A DNA stretch of 64,000 nt from Bacteroidales bacterium (GCA_023667095.1 JAMPAT010000005.1:83277-147276), one strand, 5' to 3'. Counted from the stretch's first letter, positions 35,940-46,166 are shown. Numbers and translations: made by a program. Notes: generated from the letters alone by a model not told the origin.

Positions 35940-38732
35940 TTAGAATTTAATGTTGAATCCAAGGCTGCATGTCCTTACTGCAGGATAGCCATAAAGCACT
36001 TCAGGGTCGCAGAATCCCTGCATGTAGTCAAGTGAGAACAGGTTGGTTCCGCTGACATATATCCTGAGCCCGTCAATATGGGCCTTCTTCATGGCAGGCG
36101 TGGAGACCGTATATCCGAAAGACAGGCTCCTGAGCTTGAGGAAGTCACCTTTGCGCTGCCAGAATGAGGAATACTGGAAATTGTTTTTCTCCCCGTTGGT
36201 TGAAAGGCGCGGATAGACTGCCGTGTCCGCTGTCTGCGGAGTCCATCTGCCGAGAGCCATGTCCGTGACCTTGCCGTTGTTCTGGAAAGCCCAGTATGCC
36301 TTTCCTTCAAGGTAGACTGTCCTGTTCATGGCACCCTGGAAAAGCATCTGCAGATCAAATCCTTTGTATTCAAAACCAAGGTCAAGGGCCAATGTTATCT
36401 CCGGACGGCTTGTGTAGCCCATCGGGAAAAAGTCATCTTCATCAATCTTGTTGTCACCGTTCTGGTCCTTGTACTTGATGTCGCCAGGGACATTCTCTGC
36501 AAAAATCTGCTTAGGAGAGTTTTCAATATCGTCATAGTCGCGGAAGAATCCGATAGCCTCCAGGACAAACGGCTGGCCTACAGGATGTCCTGTACTGTAC
36601 CTGTAGGAATAGACCTGAGGGGATTCCGAATTGAATACCACATTGTTGTGGGCATACCATGCACTCGCCTCAACCTTGTACCTGAATTCCTTTTCAGACT
36701 CACGCCATCCGAGCACGGCCTCAAAACCGGTATTGTCGACTATCCCTATATTCATGCTTGGCTTTGAGAATCCGAGCCAGTCCGGAACAGAAGACCAAGG
36801 CTTTGTAAGTATGTCATACCTGTGTGCACGGAACCAGTCGAATGTGAAATAAAGGTTGTTCACAAACCTTGCCTCTATCCCGACATTGAGCTTGCGGTCT
36901 TTCTCCCATGTGACAAACGGATTGGCCTTCTCACCCTCAAAATATGTGTCAGCAGCCGAGTTGGACGAGCCGAACCAGTAGTTGCCGCCCCAATTGTAAT
37001 ACTGGTTCTGCATATATCTGCTGCCTCCGATGTCCGCATTGCCTACAAGTCCGTAGGACGCCCTTATCTTCAGATGGTTCACTGCACGGCTGCCTTTAAG
37101 GAAGCCTTCCTCGGAAATTACCCATGCGACCGCTCCCGCAGGAAAGAATCCATATCTTGAACCGGCAGGGAAATTGTCGTTCCCACGATACCCGAAAGTA
37201 AATTCAGCAATATACCTCTTGTCATATGAATACGAGAAACGTCCTCCGAAACCGAGATTCTTGAAAGGAAGCGTAGTCCCTGTCACAGTGTACTCGTCAT
37301 AGTCGAATTTCAGCAGGCCGTTGACATAATGCTTTCCGCCAAACACCCTGTCATAATTGATTGCCGCATCTGCAACAATATTGCGCCACTGCCATGAGGA
37401 AGACTCGTCTCCGCCGAGGGCTGTATCCTCGCCGTACTGGACGAAAGAGATTTCCCCGGAAGAGTCCTTTACAGGGCTGTAGCGTGCGTATGAACGTGTC
37501 TTGCTTGAATACGACTTGTAGAAATTGTTGAAACTTATCGCACCTGTAACCCAAAGCCCCTTTGTGATGAAATCCAGCCTTTCTGAAAGACGGATGGATG
37601 CCTGGGCTGTACGTCCGTTATATGAGACATAGCCTCTTTCTGTCAATTCGGCGACTGGGTTGGAATATGCTGCATTTCCTCCGACCTTTGTAGCGGATGC
37701 CAGCACAGGAAACGCATTTGGCGGAACCGTTGCTGCAAGATCAATGACATTCCATGTACTTTCCGTGACTCCAGGAGTTACCTTGTCCTCGATGCTTCCT
37801 CCGAGAATCACCGAAGCGGTAAGCCTTTTTGTAAGGCTGATGTCAACATTGGTCCTGAAATTATATCTTGAAAAGCTCTGCTTCCTGGCAAAGTCATTCA
37901 CTCCTGACGGGTCCCTGAGAAGCCCCATATTGTTCACTCCGTTGAAATGCACAAGATATTTAACGGCATTTCCGCCGCCGGATGCAGTCAAGTTGTAGAC
38001 AACTACCGGACTCATCCTTGACATTATCTCGTCCTGCCAGTTGATATCCGGATACAGCATCGGAGAGTCACCGGCTGCATATGCATCAAGGTCCGCTGTT
38101 GAATACAGCGGGCTTTTGCCTTCATTTGACAAAGCTTCGTTGTATAATGTCGCATAGTCGTAGGCCCCAAGCCACTGAGGAAGCCTCAACGGCTGCTGGA
38201 ACCCGGCCCTTACACCGAAGTCAATCTTCAATGGAGTGTTTTTGCCATGCCTTGTCTTGACAAGCAGGACACCATTGGCTGCACGGTTCCCGTAAAGTGC
38301 TGTTGCAGATGCATCTTTCAGCAATTCTATTGACTCGATCTCCCCAGGTGTAAGCCTTTCAAAGAAGTCCTGTGTGGATGCAAAGCCGTCTATCACGAAA
38401 AACAGCCCTGAACCGGAGCCGAATGTGCCTATACCCCTGGAAGAGAGCACCGGGCTGTCAGAGCCTGGCTCTGCACCGCTGCCCTGGACGGTGAGTCCGG
38501 GGATGCGTCCAAACAATGTATTTGCAACATTTGAAATATACGAATCGCTCAACTCCTCCCCGGAAATCCTGGAGACAGCCCCTGCAATCTGCCAACAGGG
38601 AAGCTCAATGGAAGGCACAGTCACCCCACCTGTCACAGAAGTATCACCAGGCTCCTGGGCATTTGCTGCTACAAAAGCACAGGACATGATGGCTGCCAGG
38701 CCTGAAAATATGGTTGTCTTGTTGATTTTCAT
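35940..38732 (-). CDS. SusC-like TonB-dependent receptor, short form lacking the N-terminal carboxypeptidase-like domain
   Basis: This 930-aa outer-membrane transporter has a signal peptide (to VAANA|QEP), a short N-terminal segment, the plug domain (NTLFGRIPGLTVQGSGAEPG, SSRGIGTFG, IESIELLKDASATALYGNRA) and a 22-strand barrel ending GFNIKF with the terminal Phe of outer-membrane proteins. The roughly 80-residue carboxypeptidase-like regulatory domain of most SusC proteins is absent, and the plug consensus is slightly altered (SDSYISNVANTLFGR). It should import oligosaccharides with energy from TonB-ExbBD. It forms a pair with the SusD gene 5 bp downstream and follows the first SusC/SusD pair by 11 bp. 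Confidence 0.92.
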   Translation of the reverse strand: MKINKTTIFSGLAAIMSCAFVAANAQEPGDTSVTGGVTVPSIELPCWQIAGAVSRISGEELSDSYISNVANTLFGRIPGLTVQGSGAEPGSDSPVLSSRGIGTFGSGSGLFFVIDGFASTQDFFERLTPGEIESIELLKDASATALYGNRAANGVLLVKTRHGKNTPLKIDFGVRAGFQQPLRLPQWLGAYDYATLYNEALSNEGKSPLYSTADLDAYAAGDSPMLYPDINWQDEIMSRMSPVVVYNLTASGGGNAVKYLVHFNGVNNMGLLRDPSGVNDFARKQSFSRYNFRTNVDISLTKRLTASVILGGSIEDKVTPGVTESTWNVIDLAATVPPNAFPVLASATKVGGNAAYSNPVAELTERGYVSYNGRTAQASIRLSERLDFITKGLWVTGAISFNNFYKSYSSKTRSYARYSPVKDSSGEISFVQYGEDTALGGDESSSWQWRNIVADAAINYDRVFGGKHYVNGLLKFDYDEYTVTGTTLPFKNLGFGGRFSYSYDKRYIAEFTFGYRGNDNFPAGSRYGFFPAGAVAWVISEEGFLKGSRAVNHLKIRASYGLVGNADIGGSRYMQNQYYNWGGNYWFGSSNSAADTYFEGEKANPFVTWEKDRKLNVGIEARFVNNLYFTFDWFRAHRYDILTKPWSSVPDWLGFSKPSMNIGIVDNTGFEAVLGWRESEKEFRYKVEASAWYAHNNVVFNSESPQVYSYRYSTGHPVGQPFVLEAIGFFRDYDDIENSPKQIFAENVPGDIKYKDQNGDNKIDEDDFFPMGYTSRPEITLALDLGFEYKGFDLQMLFQGAMNRTVYLEGKAYWAFQNNGKVTDMALGRWTPQTADTAVYPRLSTNGEKNNFQYSSFWQRKGDFLKLRSLSFGYTVSTPAMKKAHIDGLRIYVSGTNLFSLDYMQGFCDPEVLYGYPAVRTCSLGFNIKF

Positions 38733-38743
38733 GTCTTCTGTCT

Positions 38744-40489
38744 TTAATATCCGGGATTTTGGAGGAGGTATCCCTTGTTGACCTCATTTGTACTGAACGG
38801 ATGCAGATAGCCCCTGCGGTTCCAGCTTCTTGTCTCGAAGACGTACGGTTCATAATGGTATTCCCTGCTGTTGCCCTCAATCTTCGTTATCCGGATGCCC
38901 CACATGTTTCCCTGCATTACACCTTCCTCCTCAGCTATCATCCATCTCCTGATGTCCCAGAACCTGTGGTTGTCGAATGCAAGCTCAATATCCCGCTCAT
39001 GACGTACCTGTTCACGGAACTGTTCTTTTCCTGAATCAGGAAGGGCAGGCATGCCAGAGCGTGAGCGTACCTTGTCCACAGCTTCGCGTGCAGTCATTCC
39101 ATACCCGTTGTCATTGTCTGGACCATATACCTCATTCATCGCCTCCGCATAATTAAGGTAAATCTCATTCAGCTGGAAAAGGGTGGAGTTGGGTACATAC
39201 TGCCAGACGACATCGCTGATTTCTGAAGGGTAATGCTTATGGAGCCAGAAGCCTCCGTAGCATGTATTGGCCTGCTTGCCTCCCTCGAAGAGTTCAAGGG
39301 CAGGAAATTCACTGTTCCAGCGTCCGAGATTCCCGGTAATGCTTGCCTCAAAACGCGGATCAAGCGCGGCCATCTTTGCCTGCAGGTCATTCCCGCCATT
39401 CCATACAGGCATTGAGCCGTCCCTGTTCTCATATTTGCGCACATGGTTGAGAGTGACCGTGATTCCGCTCTGTCCGGCATTTCCGGGATAGACATTTGGA
39501 GGTGCCATTGATGACCATGGCCAGGTCCATTTGCCAAGGGCACCATGGGCCTTTTCTGCAAATATTATCTCCGCATTGTCGTAATGCTCCCACGAATACC
39601 TGTAATTCTCAGCTGTTCCCTGGTCGTCAATCAGACGGCATCCGTTTTCTTCCGCCCAGTCCAGACATTCCTTGGCCGCAAGTGCGGCATCCTCCCATCT
39701 TGCCGGGTCATATTCCCCATAGCAGATTAGACCATTATTTTCACCGAAGTCCATATAAGGGACATCTGTGTTGAAAAGCGGGCTTGCTGCATATAGGAGA
39801 GCCTTCGACCTGAGTGCCAGGGCTACACCCTTGTCAACCCTGCCGCGGAGCGAACCGCGCTGTGCATCGGGAAGATGCTGCAACGCCTCTTCACAGTCCG
39901 TCACAATGAAATCAACGACCTCCGCAACGCTGCTGCGCGGAATGGAAAGTTCTTCACTGACCTCGATGAAATGGTCAATTATAGGGACTCCACCATAGAA
40001 TTTCAGCATCTCGAAATAGTTGAGTGCCCTTATGACACGGCTTTCCGCCTTCAATTGGTTTGCGTATGACGGTGATATGCCGGGCACATCGTCAACCCTC
40101 TTTATCATCAGGGCGACTTTCCTTATGGCCTCCCATCTCAGGCTCCAGCGCCTGTCATCCGTCTTGTCTGCACTGACCGATGCTGAATTCCATTCATTCG
40201 GCTCATACCATGGCGCACATTGCTCTGACTCATCACAACGCCCGGTCCATGGAGAACTGTGCGGATTGGTCGTATCGTCACCGGCATTGTTCGGAGATCC
40301 GTAGCCGAGATTGGAATGTACTCCTTTCTGATATATGCTTGCAAGCAATGTCTCCACCTCCGTGACAGACGAGAAGATGTCGTCTTCCGTCACATCCACA
40401 CCGGGAGCCTTGTCGAGATAGTCACACGATATGGCTGACGACAGGAATGAGACCATTGCGATTAACCTTATTATATATTTCATAGACAT
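38744..40489 (-). CDS. SusD-like surface glycan-binding lipoprotein (first pair)
   Basis: This 581-aa RagB/SusD lipoprotein has a lipobox in SAISCDYL (Cys about 22). Family segments include LKAESRVIRALNYFEMLKFYGGVPI, KGVALALRSKALLYAASPLF and HERDIELAFDNHRFWDIRRWM. The C-terminus GYLLQNPGY is typical. Its partner SusC is encoded 6 bp upstream. It resembles the other SusD in the locus only at family level, so the two pairs likely bind different parts or sizes of the substrate. Confidence 0.95.
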   Translation of the reverse strand: MSMKYIIRLIAMVSFLSSAISCDYLDKAPGVDVTEDDIFSSVTEVETLLASIYQKGVHSNLGYGSPNNAGDDTTNPHSSPWTGRCDESEQCAPWYEPNEWNSASVSADKTDDRRWSLRWEAIRKVALMIKRVDDVPGISPSYANQLKAESRVIRALNYFEMLKFYGGVPIIDHFIEVSEELSIPRSSVAEVVDFIVTDCEEALQHLPDAQRGSLRGRVDKGVALALRSKALLYAASPLFNTDVPYMDFGENNGLICYGEYDPARWEDAALAAKECLDWAEENGCRLIDDQGTAENYRYSWEHYDNAEIIFAEKAHGALGKWTWPWSSMAPPNVYPGNAGQSGITVTLNHVRKYENRDGSMPVWNGGNDLQAKMAALDPRFEASITGNLGRWNSEFPALELFEGGKQANTCYGGFWLHKHYPSEISDVVWQYVPNSTLFQLNEIYLNYAEAMNEVYGPDNDNGYGMTAREAVDKVRSRSGMPALPDSGKEQFREQVRHERDIELAFDNHRFWDIRRWMIAEEEGVMQGNMWGIRITKIEGNSREYHYEPYVFETRSWNRRGYLHPFSTNEVNKGYLLQNPGY

Positions 40490-40495
40490 TAGACT

Positions 40496-43400
40496 TTAGA
40501 AGTTGATGTTCACACCTAAGTTAAAGACCCTCGTCAGCGGATAAGGCTCCGAGTTGGCCGCACCGGTCGGATATTCAGGGTCTTCTCCAGGGAACAGCCT
40601 GCAGAATGTAAGGAGATTGTTTCCGTTGAAATAGAACCTCACGTTGGATACCCCCATCCTTGAAAGCCATGAAGCAGTAAATGAATATCCAACTTCCACT
40701 GACTTCAGCCTAAGGTATGAAGCATCCTCAAGCCAATAGGTACTTACCACGTAGTTATGTTCGTCATTTGTGACGGAATATCTCGGATACACGATTTCAA
40801 GACCCTTCTCATATCTCTCCTGGGACCAGCTCTTCAACAGGTCTGCTGAAGCACCGGTGCCAGTATAGAAGCCTCTCATTGTCCTTCTTGAAGGCATGTT
40901 GGAGACATGCGCGGCACCCTGGAACAGGATTGAGAAGTCAAGGCCTTTCCAGCTTCCGCCCAATGATATACCGTACATGATTTCAGGAAAATTTGAATAG
41001 CCTATCGGCACGATATCCTTGTCGTCAATCCTGCCGTCACCGTTGATGTCCTTGTAGCGGATGTCTCCGGGCTGTATCCTGTTGTTGTTCCACTGATAGA
41101 CCGGACGGTTGACATCATTGACCTCTTCCCATGTATTGAACAGCCCGTCAGCGACATATCCGAAGAACTGCCCATACCTCTGTCCTGTGCGGTACTGGTA
41201 TTCATAAGGCCATTTCACCTCGTCCTGCTCCAGGATCACATTGTGCGCGTATGTGAAGTTGCCTTTTGCGAAGAAACGGAACTCTCCCCAGCGGTCGTTG
41301 TATGACAGTTCACCCTCATATCCCGAGTTTTTCATCTTTCCGAGATTGTAGGCAGGCATGTTGGCTCCTATAATGTCCGGGACAGTCCCCCTGTTGGTCA
41401 GGATGTTGTCCCTGTTTTCAAGAAACCATTCGAATGTCAGGGAAATCTTGTCTTTCATCAGATGCGCATCAAGGCCGACATTCAGCTTCCTGGCCTTTTC
41501 CCATGTAAGGAGCGGATTTCCTATCTTGCCCTCATACGAGCCTTTGTACGACTGGTAGTTGTCACCTACTTCACCGAAATGGTAGACACCGTCCTTGTAG
41601 GTATAGGATGTCGGCATATAGAGGAAACGGTCGCCTCCGACCTTGTCATTTCCGACGATACCGTAGGAAGCCCTTATCTTCATGAAAGTAAGGACATTGT
41701 TCTTCGGGAAGAAATTCTCGTCAGTAGGCACCCAGCCGACAGAAAATGACGGGAACCATCCGAAACGCCTGCCTTCGGCAAAGTTCTCGGTACCGTTATA
41801 TCCGATATTGAACTCAGCCATATATTTGCTCCGATAGTCGTATGTGACCCTGCCGACCACACCCTGGTAGCCGTTCGGGATAAGGAATGCAAGGCTGGGA
41901 CTGTGATATTTGCTCTGGTTGTAGAGGACGAGTGCACCGACGCTGTGCCCGTTGAACGTATTTCCCCATTCAACCCCTGCCTCAAGGTAAATCCTCCGGT
42001 TCTTGTCGGTAGATGAGCCGCTCTTTGCCTGGGAAGGTTCCCCGTTAGGTACAAAGATGATTTCATCATCCTCTCCCGGCCTTGCATCGTATGTCACAAG
42101 TGACTTTTCAAATGTCTTCACCTCCATGTTGTAGCTCTTGTAGGAGATTGCTCCGCGCAGTTTAAGGCCTTTCAGCAGATAGTCCATGCTATAATTGAGA
42201 CGCACAGCACCATTGAGGGTGTTTCCATAGTCATTATGCCAGCCCTTGTTGTATGCGGCAAGAGGAGACCACGATGAATTGGTCACCTGGTCCAGGGTGA
42301 TTATATTGCCGTCCACAACACCTGGAGTGGCATTGGCCGGCACAGAGGAAAGCATCTCGAACAGCAGGTCGGTGTTCCAGTTCGGGCCGCGCCTGTTGTC
42401 TATCTGGGTGGAGATGTCCACACTTGCCTTCAGGTTCTTTGTGATGTCAATATCAAAATTGGAGCGGAAATTATACCTGCGGTATTTTATCTGATAGTCA
42501 TAGTCCTGCCTTACGACATCAGTGTTCAACATTCCGTTCTGGGTAAAATAGCCCAGGGAGAAGAAATATTTCACTCTCTTCCCGCCTCCGCGTATGTTTA
42601 TGTTGCTCTGGGTCTGCATGCTGTAGTCCCTCAGCATATAGCCGTACCAGTCCATGTCAGGATACAGGACTGGATTCTCCCCTGTCCTGTAGTATTCAAG
42701 CTGCTCCTCCGTATATTTAGGTGAATAGCTGCCTGTAATATAGGAGTCATATGCCAATGCCTGGTTGTAGCCGCTTGCCCAGTCGTATGAACCCATATTG
42801 TCCCTGAGAAAAGGGAATGTGGTAAAGGCTACGTTTGTTGAAAGGCTGACCTTCGGCTTGCTGATCTCCCCGCGCTTGGTCTGTATAAGAAGCACCCCGT
42901 TTGCCCCGCGCACACCATAGACAGCTGTGGCAGAGGCATCCTTGAGAATGGTAATTGACTCAATTTCATTAGGGTCGATGTTGTTGTAGTTGGTGGATTC
43001 AATGCCGTCAACCATGATAAGGGGATCCTGGTCTCCGGCAAAGGTACCGACTCCACGGATGCGAAGCGTAGATGCATCATTTCCAGGTTCACCGCTTCTC
43101 TGGACAGACAGAAGTCCAGGCATACGGCCTGTCAGTGCATTGCTGATGTTTGCCTGCGGGGACTGGAGAAGTTCCTTGGTATTGACCGCGGCAACGGAAC
43201 CTGTCACTGTAGCCTTTCGCTGTGTGCTGTAGGCCACGACCACCACATCATCCAAAGTGTGGGTTTCATCTTCAAGCACCACATTCTGGACAGCCCTCGC
43301 ACCCACAGTGAATGAGAATGTCCTGTAGCCGATGAATGATACCTGAATCTCGACTCCGGCTTTCGGGACAGTAATTGAATACCGTCCTTTCGAGTCGGTC

Positions 43401-43612
43401 ATAGTGGCAATGTTGTATTCAGGCGAATAGACAATGGCCCCTGCCATAGGCTGTGATGCCATGTCAGAGACAGTGCCTGTGACTGTAACCTCTTTCACCT
43501 GCCCTACTGGAGCATTTTCATGCGAGGCAAGTGCAGGAGGGGCAGCAAAAGATGCAGTCGCAAGAATCGACAGAATAACGGCCACTCTTAAATCAAAAGC
43601 GAATATCCGCAT
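40496..43612 (-). CDS. SusC-like TonB-dependent receptor (first pair)
   Basis: This protein of about 1038 aa starts at the ATG at 43612; an in-frame ATG 12 codons upstream precedes the signal peptide and is less likely. Parts in order are the signal peptide (FAAPPALA), the carboxypeptidase-like regulatory domain (VTVTGTVSDMASQPMAGAIV to FIGYRTFSFTVG), a TonB-box region (LDDVVVVAYSTQRKATVTGS), the plug (ALTGRMPGLLSVQRSGEPGN, IRGVGTFAGDQDPLIMVDGI, TILKDASATAVYGVRGANGV) and a barrel ending LGVNINF. It imports oligosaccharides across the outer membrane. It is the first gene of the PUL, preceded by more than 1 kb of non-coding DNA. Confidence 0.96.
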   Translation of the reverse strand: MRIFAFDLRVAVILSILATASFAAPPALASHENAPVGQVKEVTVTGTVSDMASQPMAGAIVYSPEYNIATMTDSKGRYSITVPKAGVEIQVSFIGYRTFSFTVGARAVQNVVLEDETHTLDDVVVVAYSTQRKATVTGSVAAVNTKELLQSPQANISNALTGRMPGLLSVQRSGEPGNDASTLRIRGVGTFAGDQDPLIMVDGIESTNYNNIDPNEIESITILKDASATAVYGVRGANGVLLIQTKRGEISKPKVSLSTNVAFTTFPFLRDNMGSYDWASGYNQALAYDSYITGSYSPKYTEEQLEYYRTGENPVLYPDMDWYGYMLRDYSMQTQSNINIRGGGKRVKYFFSLGYFTQNGMLNTDVVRQDYDYQIKYRRYNFRSNFDIDITKNLKASVDISTQIDNRRGPNWNTDLLFEMLSSVPANATPGVVDGNIITLDQVTNSSWSPLAAYNKGWHNDYGNTLNGAVRLNYSMDYLLKGLKLRGAISYKSYNMEVKTFEKSLVTYDARPGEDDEIIFVPNGEPSQAKSGSSTDKNRRIYLEAGVEWGNTFNGHSVGALVLYNQSKYHSPSLAFLIPNGYQGVVGRVTYDYRSKYMAEFNIGYNGTENFAEGRRFGWFPSFSVGWVPTDENFFPKNNVLTFMKIRASYGIVGNDKVGGDRFLYMPTSYTYKDGVYHFGEVGDNYQSYKGSYEGKIGNPLLTWEKARKLNVGLDAHLMKDKISLTFEWFLENRDNILTNRGTVPDIIGANMPAYNLGKMKNSGYEGELSYNDRWGEFRFFAKGNFTYAHNVILEQDEVKWPYEYQYRTGQRYGQFFGYVADGLFNTWEEVNDVNRPVYQWNNNRIQPGDIRYKDINGDGRIDDKDIVPIGYSNFPEIMYGISLGGSWKGLDFSILFQGAAHVSNMPSRRTMRGFYTGTGASADLLKSWSQERYEKGLEIVYPRYSVTNDEHNYVVSTYWLEDASYLRLKSVEVGYSFTASWLSRMGVSNVRFYFNGNNLLTFCRLFPGEDPEYPTGAANSEPYPLTRVFNLGVNINF

Positions 43613-43674
43613 ATCAGTTAGTTTTTGCAGTGTTATTAATTCTCTCACGAAGTTATAACACGTCTATTATTTTT

Positions 43675-43692
43675 TGCTTAATTCCTGCTTAA
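43675..43692. promoter_or_regulatory. direct repeat upstream of the PUL (candidate operator)
   Basis: TGCTTAA occurs twice (43675-43681 and 43686-43692) separated by TTCC, so the repeat period is 11 bp. It is 63-80 bp before the first susC start. An 11-bp direct repeat is the layout bound by OmpR-type winged-helix regulators, and the locus encodes such a domain. The assignment to that regulator is inference. Confidence 0.4.
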
Positions 43693-44770
43693 CAGCTACA
43701 CTTTTTCTGTATTTTTAACTGCAATGTTCCTTTTTTATATGATTTGTCAATCGGACGGACTGAATATCCTCCTTAATATTCCATGCTCCGGCTGTATAGA
43801 CATATTGCTGTTCGACCTTATTCAATGCTCCAGACATAATAGGCATCTATTCAATGCCCCAGACTATATAGGCATCGTATTCCATGCCTACGATGTCTTC
43901 TGCACCAGCACCTGTACTGCTTCAGCTGGACGAACTTCCATTTCCCGTTCCTTGCGGTTTTGACATATTCCTGCCCTATGCTGTATCCAATGCCTATGGG
44001 GTATTCTATACTGACTTTCTGTACTGATTTCTATTCTGAGCTCTATACAGACCTTCAAGACTGACCTCTATATGGATCTTCGATGCTGACTTTCTATGCT
44101 GTTTCAACTGTTGTCACTGCCATGTCGCATTCCAAACTGGTGTATTAATGAACCTGTCTGGAACAGTAATCGCCTTCTCAGACGCCTATAGCACGGTTCT
44201 GCGTTCCACTCTGGTCATATTTGCTACCAGTCTGGAACAGCCTTGGCATTTCTGATGTTTGCATACATATCCTCCTGCTTCATGGAAAGTGCAGGTAAGG
44301 CTTTACTGGACCTGTTGTCTAATGTGACAAATTCCATTCTTGAAAATGCTCCCAAAAGTATCTGGCCAGGAAAAATTTCCATTCCTGAGCATGGACTCAG
44401 ACGAGCCTGTCTTCCGGTCTCCCATATGCCTTGGATATAATGCACTTAATAGTTTGAAATGACATCCATGGCTGGAGACTTATTTTCATTATATCTGCAT
44501 TTCAGCGAGCACGCCTTACAAACATAATCAGCTGAAGCACAGATACTTCACTTTTAATTTTGTGCGGATGTCTACCAATTTTAGGACTTAATGGCACACA
44601 AAAGTGCCATAGAGAGCATATAATGCAGATTTGCGTGCTCGCTCATTGGCAAACACCTTCATTCGAAATACGGCTCAACTTATATTTGAACTACGCAGGC
44701 TAAAGAATATGCCAACTATGGAAAGTCCGGAGCTACATAAAGAGACTGGAACCACAGAAAGAACTCGGAG
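43693..44770. other. non-coding stretch of degenerate repeats between the PUL and the SNF transporter
   Basis: No convincing gene lies here. The stretch contains two 28-bp near-copies with a 29-bp period (43820-43847 and 43849-43876, ATTCAATGCyCCAGAC... AGGCATC). A run of CTGACTTTCTATACT-like words follows up to about 44110, and a similar A/G-rich pattern on the other strand occupies 44700-44800. Two hairpins stand out: 44203-44238 (arms GTTCCACTCTGGT and ACCAGTCTGGAAC) and 44591-44610 (ATGGCAC, 6-nt loop, GTGCCAT). AGCGAGCACGC (44503-44513) recurs inverted at 44633-44643. The small reading frames in it lack recognisable features. Confidence 0.55.
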
Positions 44771-46120
44771 CTACAGAAACAGTCCGGAAATCAGAACCAT
44801 GACAATTGCAGCCGGGGCAAGATACCTTATTACGAAATAGAGATATGGGAATATACGTCTATTGCCTGCCAAGGTTCCGCCATTGGTGAATTCATCCATT
44901 ACATCTGACCGTTTCATCTTCCAGCCGACAAAAAGCACTATTGTCAATGCACCGGTAGTCATCAGCAGATTTGCGGACAATTTGTCAAGAAGATTGAATA
45001 CAGTCTCACCGAATATATGGAAGTCTGAAAGCGGTCCAAAAGAAAGTGAGCACACTATGCCGACAGACCATGTTATTGCATATACAATCAGGGCAGCAGC
45101 CTTACGTGTCATGTTTCTTTCCTCAACAAGATAGGCAACACCTACTTCAAATATGGATATGGACGATGTCAGGGCAGCCACCAAAAGGGCAAGAAAGAAA
45201 AGGATTGCTATGACTCCTCCCATCGGCATCTTGGAAAAGATGAAAGGAAGTGTCTCAAATACAAGTCCAGGACCGGCCTGCGGACTGAGCCCGAATGAAA
45301 AGACTGCAGGCATTATCGCACAGCTCGCGATAAGTGCAAATATGAAATCTGCAATTGCAGTGTATGACGAAGATGCTGCTATATTCTCCTTCTTGCTTAT
45401 ATAAGAAGAATACGTCATCATTATCCCGAACCCGACAGAAAGTGAGAAGAATGCCTGCCCGAGGGCTGCCATGCAGACTGGGCCATTTATTTTGGAGAAA
45501 TCGGGACGGAAAAGGTAGGAAAGTCCCTCACCGGCTCCCGGAAGTGTCAAGGAGCGTATCGCTATAGCTATGACTATCAGGAAAAGGAGAGGCATCATGA
45601 CCTTGCCGAACTTTTCGATTCCGTTCTTTACGCCACGTACAACTACTATGGCTGTAATTCCCAGGAAAACAGTATGCTCCACAAGAGGACGCCATACAGA
45701 AGATATATAGTCACCAAATATATGCCCAAGCCCTTCCTGAGTATGTGCACTACCGGTAAAATCAAACATCAGCGACTTGAGGAAATACTCCACTGACCAG
45801 CCTCCTATGACGCTGTAATACGAAACGACAATCATCGGAGTAAGCACCATAATGATTCCAGCCCATTTCCACGGAGTTCCTGGAGCAAGGGAGTCAAAGG
45901 CACGGAAGGCATTTTTCTGGCTCCTGCGCCCCACAATGGCCTCTGCGCATAATATGGGAAGGCACAGCAGGAATACAGACAGGATATATACGAAGATAAA
46001 TGCAGCCCCTCCGTTTGTCCCTACCATGTACGGGAAACGCCAGAGATTGCCCAGCCCCACAGCGGAGCCTGCCATAGCCATAAGCACACCGAAACGGCTG
46101 CCGAAATTCTCTCTTTCCAT
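44771..46120 (-). CDS. SNF family sodium-dependent transporter
   Basis: This 449-aa inner-membrane protein of the neurotransmitter:sodium symporter family is of the short bacterial type. TM1 carries the signature GSAVGLGNLWRFPYMVGTNG (residues about 18-37), where Na+ and the substrate amine or amino acid bind in LeuT-like proteins. FSLSVGFGIMMTYSSY is the TM6-TM7 region, and about eleven TM helices are visible. It likely imports an amino acid, driven by Na+. It is flanked by long non-coding regions on both sides and appears to be a single-gene unit. Confidence 0.93.
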   Translation of the reverse strand: MERENFGSRFGVLMAMAGSAVGLGNLWRFPYMVGTNGGAAFIFVYILSVFLLCLPILCAEAIVGRRSQKNAFRAFDSLAPGTPWKWAGIIMVLTPMIVVSYYSVIGGWSVEYFLKSLMFDFTGSAHTQEGLGHIFGDYISSVWRPLVEHTVFLGITAIVVVRGVKNGIEKFGKVMMPLLFLIVIAIAIRSLTLPGAGEGLSYLFRPDFSKINGPVCMAALGQAFFSLSVGFGIMMTYSSYISKKENIAASSSYTAIADFIFALIASCAIMPAVFSFGLSPQAGPGLVFETLPFIFSKMPMGGVIAILFFLALLVAALTSSISIFEVGVAYLVEERNMTRKAAALIVYAITWSVGIVCSLSFGPLSDFHIFGETVFNLLDKLSANLLMTTGALTIVLFVGWKMKRSDVMDEFTNGGTLAGNRRIFPYLYFVIRYLAPAAIVMVLISGLFL

Positions 46121-46166
46121 ATTGGAACCAGTTTGAGATATTATCTGTAAAGTTCGTTTGCAGGTG

